A stretch of 64,000 nucleotides of DNA from Hypomesus transpacificus (lineage: Eukaryota; Chordata; Actinopteri; Osmeriformes; Osmeridae). The DNA lies in contig NC_061063.1 in assembly GCF_021917145.1 (NCBI RefSeq), forward strand, positions 3,013,971-3,077,970, in the 5' to 3' direction. Under the pieces are notes generated by a model. That model did not search any database. It was not told the DNA's origin and saw only the letters and a program-made list of their open reading frames with translations. Shown here one piece after another: positions 55,912 through 64,000 of this stretch. How positions within the stretch are numbered: the first letter of the stretch is position 1; each line of letters starts with the position of its first letter. A program made the translations under genes and the position numbers.

Positions 55912-58545
55912 ATGGCTGAGAACGTGGTTATTGGAGCATTAAAAGCTAATTCAAAATCGTTCAATCTGAGCTCGAAGAAGATAAAGCACGTTCCAAAATC
56001 CGTTTCAAAATTAACAAATCTTTCAAAACTACAGCTTAGTAACAATTGGCTCACAACTTTGCCTGTGGAACTACAGTCTTTGCAACACGTGAGTACGCAT
56101 GAGTACACTTTGCTTCAGTAAACAATATTGTAGTGCTGCTGTTGCCTGAAAACAAAGCCATGCCCAAAATATGTCACTGATATGCTACTCAAACGTTGCG
56201 TTGTCTGTTTGCTGTCTGTTGCTATGCAGTTGACAGAATTGAACTTGGGAAATAACACTTTGGAGGAAATTCCATCTGTTGTGGGGTACTTGACCTCCTT
56301 GAGAAAACTCTACCTATTTGGAAACCAAATCACGTCATTGCCTCCGGCTGTGTTGGGTATGTTCTGCCACACAAGTGCAGTCTTTGGGCTCGAACCACAT
56401 ATTAGTCCTGGCTACATCAGTCAACAACCCCAATCTCAACACTCATAATCTGTTTTTCTCCTAGGTGGACTCCCTAACTTGGTTATTCTCAATCTGAATC
56501 ACAACTGCATTCAGTTCCTGCCATCAGCAATAGACAGGTGCACATGAAAGCTTGTTCAACCATATTCTGAACATGAAACACCAGCGTGATCGATTGCACA
56601 TGACCACTTCTATGACCACAGTCATCTGTTTTCTCAGGCTGGTTAGACTTGAGACCCTCAGTGTGACCGACAACAGATTGGAGGAGATCCCTGTGGAATT
56701 GTGCTCTCTTGATACACTTGTGGAGATCAACTTGACCAATAACAATTTGATCCGATTGCCGCAACAGCTCTACAACTTGTCACGTTTATCCAGGTTATAC
56801 CTGGCCAGAAACAAGCTTAAAGTCTTACCAGAGGTATCTACCATTCTGGACTAAGCTTGCCCAGGAATAAATATCTAATACATGTCAGAAATGTCATTCT
56901 ATCTAGTACAACTGAACTGGTGGCTAAGTTTGTTTAATTGAGTCAGTATAGGCTAATGAAAAATAGTTATTTAGTTAAGTGCAGGAAATATTGTTGGAAA
57001 TAGGTCAAGGATCAGAATCATACAGTCCAGCAAACTATTTCTGTATCTTCAAGCCAGTCAGTTGTAGGAGTTAGTATGACAATCTTATTAGTCTACAATT
57101 TTACATATAAAATGCTGAACTTCAAAGGGAAGTCTGAATGTTGCCCCCTACATTCCTCTCTCATTCTTAGGGTATTGTATCCTGGTCTAGTCTTACAATC
57201 CTGGATGTGGCTGGCAACAATTTATCAATGTTTCCCGTTAATGTAAGTACCAACTATTGCATTATTTTCTTGTTCAGTTCAATTCAAATAACTTTATTTG
57301 TCCCAGAGGGGCAATTCTTGAAAGCAAGCATAGTGAAAGACACACAAACAGGATACTGTATAAGACGATACATGAAAGACTACAGTTGCAGAGATGGCAA
57401 AGATTACATGTCATATGGACCACTGTTATGAATCCACTAGGGAATGATGGTGGTGCTGTTCAGTTTCAGCTCATGCACTTGAGGAAGCTGCACTGTGAGG
57501 ATAACAACTTTGTGCCCTGTGAACCGATTGAGTCTGTGCAAGAGGTGGAGGTGCTGTCATTAAAGGTACATGACTCCAGTGGACCCAACCTAAGCTGAGC
57601 TGTACCCATCAACACATCCGGGATAGTTGTTTGTGAAATGCCCAGAACACAATCGTCACCAGACGATTACAGTTCATACTGGTAGCTGACCTGTGAAAAA
57701 ACACCATTTGAAAGGACAATCACCAGTAACACTACCCCGTTCCTTTAATTACACTCTCTCAAACATCTTCAGGGAAAGTCCTTTCCATAATCCACCCAGG
57801 GTTTTGTTAGTACAATGAAAGCCAAGTGTGAAGTGAAAGTAAGAACGAGTGTGCTGCCTGCTGTGTGATCCTAGGAGCAGGCTGCCAGGTTGATCCTGGT
57901 GGAGGACAGGGACCAGTTTTCCGTGGTCCACGAGGCCCTGCTCTGCCACCCCACCCTGGCCAGCACGCTGGGGGGCTGGGGCCTCTGTGGCCTCTGCTCC
58001 CTGCCGTTCCTGACCACCTGGCTCGAGTGCGTCCACTTCATCAACCTCCACAAGGTACGTCATTGAATCCGGTTCATATCGTCATACCTAGGTGCTAGGT
58101 GTAGGAGATATCTCATTGTTTCCGTTTTTTTCCTCAATTCAATAAACAATTCATGCCATTTAGGATCATCCTAGCTGTGTCCACAATGTGGATGAGTTCA
58201 GTGGTAAAACATTCGGAATTTGTACAACCCAGTGGCAGAGGCATTCCAGCTCTCCCCCCAACTCTCCCAAAATGTGGGTCCCTCAGGTAGAACATATCCC
58301 AGGCTTTAGGACTCAGATGGCAGTGAAAGAGAGAAGGAAGGCCTAGGGGAATCCAAGGGGTTTGGAACATGGGCTCTAATGGATGTCTCTAAGGGTCTGA
58401 TCTCATCTTGCTTTTGTTTCAGGACATGCAGATGAGGAGTCACCAGACCATTCCAGTTCGTGTGCTTCTCTGTTCATATAAGTGCTTCAACAAGAGTGGA
58501 CACTCCTTCTATGGTGTCGGCTCTGTAGAGAGAGAAGATCATTAA
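55912..58545 (+). CDS. lrrc69: Leucine-rich repeat-containing protein 69, complete
   Basis: A poorly studied LRR protein, identified by its repeats, length and position after otud6b. Eight exons: 55912-56088, 56230-56356, 56465-56537, 56638-56833, 57171-57242, 57470-57565, 57875-58054 and 58423-58545. They give 347 residues, the same as recalled for human. Residues 1 to about 210 form seven or eight typical LRRs (LTNLSKLQLSNNWLTTLP, LTELNLGNNTLEEIP, LRKLYLFGNQITSLP and others). The C-terminal part is a cysteine-containing module (LCGLCSLPFLTTWLECVHF, then LLCSYKCFNKSGHSFYGVG) like that of LRRC58. No signal peptide or membrane segment is seen. Exon 6 has two in-frame acceptors (57464 or 57470). 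An LRRC58 paralogue is less likely given synteny. Confidence 0.92.
57275..57400 (+). repeat. Dispersed repeat in lrrc69 intron 5
   Basis: It begins AATTCAAATAACTTTATTTG followed by TCCCAGAGGGGCAATTC, resembling the common fish repeat start also seen near 16855. The family is not identified. Confidence 0.4.
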
Positions 58546-61500
58546 AAGCTATCTGCAAAACGATGACATTTTACTTCAAAGCTGTAAAGCGATGTTTGTT
58601 TATTGATGCCGGTCCAGGCACCAAATATTCACACCATCACGCCCAATCAAAATAGGCCAATATCCTAATGTAGCCTAGACAGTAATTGATTGTGGCTTTC
58701 AGCCAGTGGTGAAGTAACAGGAATATGCTGTAGGTGGCGACAGAGGATTGTTAAGAATTGCAGTGTTTACATCTTCATGCCATATTTTAGTTAGTAAAAC
58801 TATTTTAGTAGCCTACTGAGTACAACATCAATTCCGTCTAAAAGAGCTTATTAAATATAGTAATTGTACTGAATTGACTTGACATATTTCACATAGCCTA
58901 AGGCCCATAGTTTTGTATTTTGCCTATAGAGTAGGCCATGATTTTTTATCATAACAAATGTATAATGAAATGGCACTCTTATAATTGATTTATGACTGGT
59001 ATAGCCATGTAACTGTGTTAAAAATGAAAAACACACTTTATATACAGATTTTGCACGGGTTATTTGTAATGCTGCGGTGAATATCTAATCTTATCCTATT
59101 CCCTTATCAGAGTTGATCTACCGCACCTAAGCTTCCATGCCTCATCTCCATCTTCAGGCCGCGGCATCTGTTCCAACCTGCGAGAAAAACTTCATTTCTC
59201 CGAATTAATTTCCCATCCACGCCTTGCAAGCTCGCTGTGCAGTGTGTCGGCAGAGTTGGGCCTGATGAATTATGCATCAGGTTTAATTGCAAACCCAGAA
59301 ACTAATGACTTTGGACTGGTTAACAGCAGGGGAGCCATACATCTCGCGCAAACCGAATGAAAAATCAGGTCCGGAAAAAAAGCCCCCTAATTGATGAATA
59401 ATTGAAGCCGTGAGCTACAGGGCATAATTGTGACATTTTGTTTCAATCAATTTTCCAAGTGGCGGAGAAAGTGCACTTAGGAGGCGGGCAATGAGGAGGA
59501 CTGCAGGGAGAAGGGGTGGACAGTGGAAATAGCCATTGGGTCGTCAGTCATTAGAATGACTCTTTTTCTCTCTCGCTCCAGTGGCCCTGGACGCATTAAA
59601 AAATGACTTTTTTTTCTCTCCCCCTATTGCAGAGAGAGTACTTCATCTATCACATGCCAATTATGAAGCCACAGGCCTACTCTCTGTCCAGACAGCCATC
59701 TCTGCCTGTCATTTTCACTCGCACAAACATTTGCTTGTATTGTTTTTATGAATCTGTTTCAAAATGAACGTGAAAGACATTGACCCAGTGTTCTGGACTA
59801 TCATGTCATATATACTGTATCATCTATTTGAACGGTCTGTGCTTTTGTGTTTGGGGTGTGCCAACGTGAGTATGGGTTTGTGTGCCTAGCAATGTCAAAA
59901 TTCCCTTGCAATCAGTCCAGCAGTTGATTGGACAGGGCGGTGCGCCAAGCCATGGTCAACCTCGTGGAACTAAACAGAGCACCAGCATGGTCCTCTGCTA
60001 GTTGGCTCGGCAGTTTCATGCCTGGAGACAGAGCCACACCACCAAGGCCAAGCACCATCTGATCTTCTTCTCTGGAAGGCCGAGAGGCAGACTGGAGTGC
60101 AGTGCTTACAATAACAAATAACCTAAGTACAGTCCCACAGGAACCACCCACACAGGACACATGCCCTCATACTTGTTTGTGAATCCCAATTGAGAGAAGT
60201 GTCCACTTCATAGCATATTAATGACTGCATTTCATTGGGAGTCTATATTTAGGTCACTGGCCCGTGTTGGCATCCTGGTAGCCGTGGAGCAGAAAGGTCG
60301 TCGGAAATGAACAGGCATTATCCTGGGCAGCAGATGTTGGGTCCTGAAGCACCGGAGGAGCGGCAGAGGGGCCCCAGGCCCTGTCTGTTTGGAGTATGGC
60401 CCCTCAGCAGATACATGCATATATTCTACACAAAATCACGTTGCTCATACGCAGCCTAGTCTATCAGCTGCACCCCCCCCCCCCCCCCCCCTTCTGATTT
60501 AGATCAGTTTTTCCCCCCACCGCCACACAAACACTAACCCAATTTCCATGTGAAGCCTGTGTTTTGTTCGTAACACAGATGAGACGCTTTTCATGCTGCA
60601 TATATTACATGTACTCAGGGAGTACCTAAACATTCCGCATAAATAAAGAACTTTGTGGCTCTTGATTGACGTTAATGGAGATGAACTGGTGGCTGACGCT
60701 ATCGTGGGAGGAGGAGACACACACCATACGGCGAGGCAAGCGACTCCAACTGGAGGAGGCTGAACACTCCTTGCAAAATTCCTGACATGCGTGCCGTATG
60801 TTAATAAGCGAGTCTGGCTCGGATAATTACAAAGAAAAGGAGAGAATATTGCCTTTGGTGAGAAGGATCTCCTATGTCTTACCTCGTGGGGTGTGAGTAA
60901 AGTAAATGTAAAGTAGGTGGTTGCGAATAAATTCGAATTTAGTGTGTTTCAGAGGTTGAGTGATAGCTGGCAAATTTGGGATTTATTGAAAAGGCATGGG
61001 GGTCTCCTTGTGCCTTCCCTCTGGCTATTGAACTGACTGTATTTGAAGCCTAGGCCTTATTGTTGTGGGAAGACTCTTGCTTTCGCAAGAACAACGTAGC
61101 TTAATGTTTCAATAGCAGAAAGACAAACAAATGAGATATGCAAATAAAGGGTAAATTGTCATTAATTGTGTGTGGATTAGATTGTACAGGTGCTGGGCTC
61201 ATTTCATTTAACTAAATAGTCTATTATGTAATATTGTGTAATTGACAATCACATTCATTTTAGAAATAAGATATCTTAATGTAGCCTACAGTATTAGTGT
61301 TTGTTACCTTAGTGTGTTCCACCTGTCTGATAAACACCCCAATTTGGCACAGCCTTGACTAAGGCCCCAGTCAGCACCTGGTCAAATAAACTTTGACTTA
61401 AGTCAATCCAAGATACCCTTTGCAGAGTGTTGGTCCTTCCTATACAAATGTGTTAAAGGTCAACATTCTTTTTTGGCGAAAATGTCAAAGTCAAATACAT

Positions 61501-61558
61501 AAAGTGATAATCCTGTACATTGCGTCATCTTTTAAGAAATACATTTCAATCAACACAG
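58546..61558. other. Spacer with candidate conserved non-coding elements
   Basis: Three kb without a recognised gene. Two complex, repeat-free segments (about 59150-59480 and 60580-60880) contain many homeodomain/POU-like words (TAATTG, TTAATTGC, ATGAATTATGCAT, GATTGAC) and look like conserved enhancers rather than neutral sequence. An 18-C homopolymer lies at 60473-60490. A possible exon at 59633-59767 has a strong acceptor but no recognised product. Confidence 0.35.
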
Positions 61559-61969
61559 TTGGCTTTCCTGCTTTTGATGTTGCACCTCCTGGGCAACGTA
61601 TGTTAAATACAAATGTACATCAATTCATGAGACAAAACAAATATTCACAGTTACAATATTTAAAATATCTATCCATATCAACTAGTATTTCTTTGGTTCA
61701 TTTTAGAGGTATACGATCAGCTGGATGAGGCCCTTGTTGACATGATTGTCAAGGGCTGGGCATTTCCAGTGGAGGATGATGGATTTGAGGGATGTGTTTA
61801 CGTGACATCAGACACTGCTGTGTGGTTTAATACTAGAGCCCTCAAACTCATCAGAGAGGAAGACCAGCTTCACTGTTGGGGCATGTATCCAATGATGTAC
61901 CCTAACTTGAGCAAAACATATATCCACAAGCCAGGAACATCTGTGCCGTTTGAACAAATGATTTACTGA
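61559..61969 (+). CDS. Last two exons of an unrecognised gene
   Basis: I do not recognise this protein. The terminal exon runs 61707-61969 (TGA), has a TTTTAG acceptor and is followed by AATAAA at 62051-62056. The preceding exon ends at 61597 with a GTATGT donor and starts at 61559 (CACAG acceptor) or 61537. The join in phase 1 makes a glutamine and keeps one open frame: GFPAFDVAPPGQ, then QVYDQLDEALVDMIVKGW, FPVEDDGFEGCVYVTSD, NTRALKLIREEDQLHCWGM, ending SVPFEQMIY. The composition is that of a folded soluble domain, with no membrane segment or low complexity. In mammals the next gene here is SLC26A7, which this does not resemble. The upstream exons were not found; they may lie in 58.6-61.5 kb or further upstream across lrrc69. 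Confidence 0.7.
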
Positions 61970-64000
61970 AAGCAGGAGTGATTGTCAGCAAGAGGAACTG
62001 TATTCAACTGCACAGTGAAGGAAATGTATAAATAATTATTATTTTTTTACAATAAAACTGCCTGGTTCCACTATGGAACCAGGAACCAGGAACCGCTAAA
62101 CACTTGACCTCTGTTAAAACAATCTCTTTTCTTGCAGTTAAAGCTAAACCATTATTAGAGTATGTTTTAATGATCGTATAGAGCGTAGTCACTTTGATGG
62201 AAGAGTGACATTGTCATGCCGACGGGTCCCGGAGATGAGATGCATAAGTTGGAAAACATATTTGGTCTCTTTCAAATGAGTTGAAGTCATCCGAGACTTG
62301 GTCTATTTACTATGGAGTCTGCAATTCTGCATTGTGTTTTGTATGCATGATTTATTTGCCTTTGAATCAGATTTTACTAATAGGATATGCTTCCATTTTG
62401 CTAAATGGGAATAGAAAACACAAAGGCATGATGGATTAAGTAAATGAGGTCAATTTCGAATCACTTTTCATGCGCACATTAATTCAAACGTCCCCTTCCC
62501 ATGGAATTTTCATGACTGTCAATACAAGTGGCTGTTACTCAATTGTACTTTTTCAACATCCTCCTGACGGAAGGAGGACACTTTCCAGAACACTCTGCAT
62601 TCTATTCTCTCTCCATCCATGAAACCTCGAACCAGCTCAATTTCTCATTTCTCAAAAGCCCCAGAGATCCATGATTGCTTTCACTTCACAGTTTTCATTT
62701 CAGAAAAACGTCTTGGCATCAGTTTAACCCCCTCCACACACACACAAACACACACACACACACTCACAAATTCCTCTCCAACTCCTCCCCCACCCCCCAC
62801 CCCCTTCTCACAGTCTCTTATGATATTCTCAAGTTTTACCAATATAAGAGGGAGCTATTAAAATAAGTGGCATTGATTGCTGTATTAGAGGCTTTTGTCT
62901 GAAGAGGGAGAAAAACAGCCACTCAATACCAAGCGGTGAGCCACTGTAAAAAGCTGGAGGACTGGCACTCCAATCAGTCCAATCTATTGTCTCACATCGT
63001 CCCAGAATGGCTGATCTGGTATTGAGTTGCTGCCTGCTAGACTACCAAGGCATTGTCAGTGTGATGGCCGTTGCAATCAATTCTCTGTTGTTGTTGTTGT
63101 CGTTCTGCTTTGTGGACACAAGGGGGCAGTGTGTTTCTCTGCTGTTTCCCCCAATGCACTCAGCAAATACATGCGGACAAGCATGTTGCGGCATCTTAGG
63201 AAGAGATAGGCAGGTTCCTACTCGAAAGAAGGCATTGTTGAAATGAAAAGCTAAACTGAAATTTAAGTTTCAGATCCTTGATGATAACAAGTGTACCTGT
63301 TCTTGTTGCGTGTAACCAGTCTCTTTGATATGAGAAAATGTAAGTGTGAGTTAACCTGCCCAAGTGGACAGATGGACCGTCCTTGATTTCATTTGACTTC
63401 GAAATCTTTCGGCAATAAGATCACATTTAGTACTGTATTCAGTAAAGCAAGATTTCAAATGAGCTATAAAAAGGTTGACCAACTAGCTTCAGTCAGCATG
63501 TTATCTGACAGTTCTGGGTCAGTCCAAGTCAACAAGCTACAAACCTCATATGTACTGTAGTTGAGCAAAACAACAATTTTCAAAATCCTAAAACATACAA
63601 ATAAGCTTTTCACTATAGTAACACTGCAAAGTTTTCCTTGGTTTCGGTGATGGCTGGGGACCAAGGTAGGATGAAAATTTTTAGGTCACAAAACAAAGTG
63701 AAATGGCATCTACAATAAAGTCAAATAGCAATTTTCTGTTTATTTTTCTTTTGAAGTCTTTTTTCAAAATATTCCCTTTCAGTTCTTTGTGATGGTTGGC
63801 TGGCTTTTACTGAATCTAGCAATTGCATGAGTCATGTTCCTTTGAATTCAATTGCAAAGCTTTATTTTTACAAAAAATGTCAATTTATTTTGCTGTTTCC
63901 TGCCGTGTCTTTTGCATTTCCAGTGTTCCAGGGCATTTTCATCTGAAAACCACTTTAAGGGCTGCATCATGAATATTCCTGTTGTGTTAAATATATAGTC
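61970..64000. other. AT-rich sequence after the last gene
   Basis: After the poly(A) signal at 62051 no gene is seen. Segments at about 62330-62560 and 63760-63990 are complex, AT-rich and dense in TAAT, ATTTGC and CATGA words, the look of conserved non-coding DNA. A short CA microsatellite sits at 62736-62762. The ORFs at 62619-63246 have no recognisable product. Confidence 0.35.

Noticed and set aside
61970..64000. slc26a7 exons, expected from human synteny
   Set aside because: No anion-transporter or STAS-like frame is visible on either strand.

Overview
The window is nuclear DNA from a ray-finned (teleost) fish. The genes are intron-rich with GT-AG splice sites and AATAAA polyadenylation signals. 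The proteins are vertebrate, but introns are short to moderate, (TG)n microsatellites are abundant, and the dispersed repeats (tRNA-derived SINEs, a hAT fragment, LINE-tail-like sequence) are of fish type. I cannot name the species.

Layout: tdp2 (+, 5' end outside the window, to 2262); tmem64 (-, coding 14830 to 8767, 3'UTR to about 5860); necab1 (+, 17860-38464, 13 coding exons); pip4p2/tmem55a (-, coding 51811 to 41444, 7 exons); otud6b (+, 52700-55103, 8 exons); lrrc69 (+, 55912-58545, 8 exons); then the last two exons of an unrecognised gene (+, 61559-61969) in an AT-rich tract that looks rich in conserved non-coding elements. All exon joins were worked out by hand and keep frame. The predicted lengths are 345 (tmem64), 348 (necab1), 257 (pip4p2), 301 (otud6b) and 347 (lrrc69) residues.

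The order and strands tmem64(-) necab1(+) pip4p2(-) otud6b(+) lrrc69(+) are, from recalled knowledge, those of human chromosome 8q21, so this is a conserved vertebrate block. tdp2 is on chromosome 6 in human, which puts a rearrangement boundary between about 2.7 and 5.9 kb. The genes do not form one pathway. They cover DNA-topoisomerase adduct repair (tdp2), a VTT/DedA membrane protein (tmem64), a neuronal EF-hand protein (necab1), a lysosomal phosphoinositide phosphatase (pip4p2), a deubiquitinase (otud6b) and a leucine-rich-repeat protein (lrrc69).

The most unusual signals are non-coding. One is an 11-bp minisatellite in a necab1 intron that makes six AGGTCA half-sites at exact DR5 spacing, the retinoic-acid-receptor arrangement. 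Others are two GC-AG introns (tdp2, necab1), an internally deleted hAT element with perfect 8-bp target duplication, and opposed purine and pyrimidine tracts within one necab1 intron. I saw no new multi-gene system, CRISPR array, tRNA or rRNA gene.
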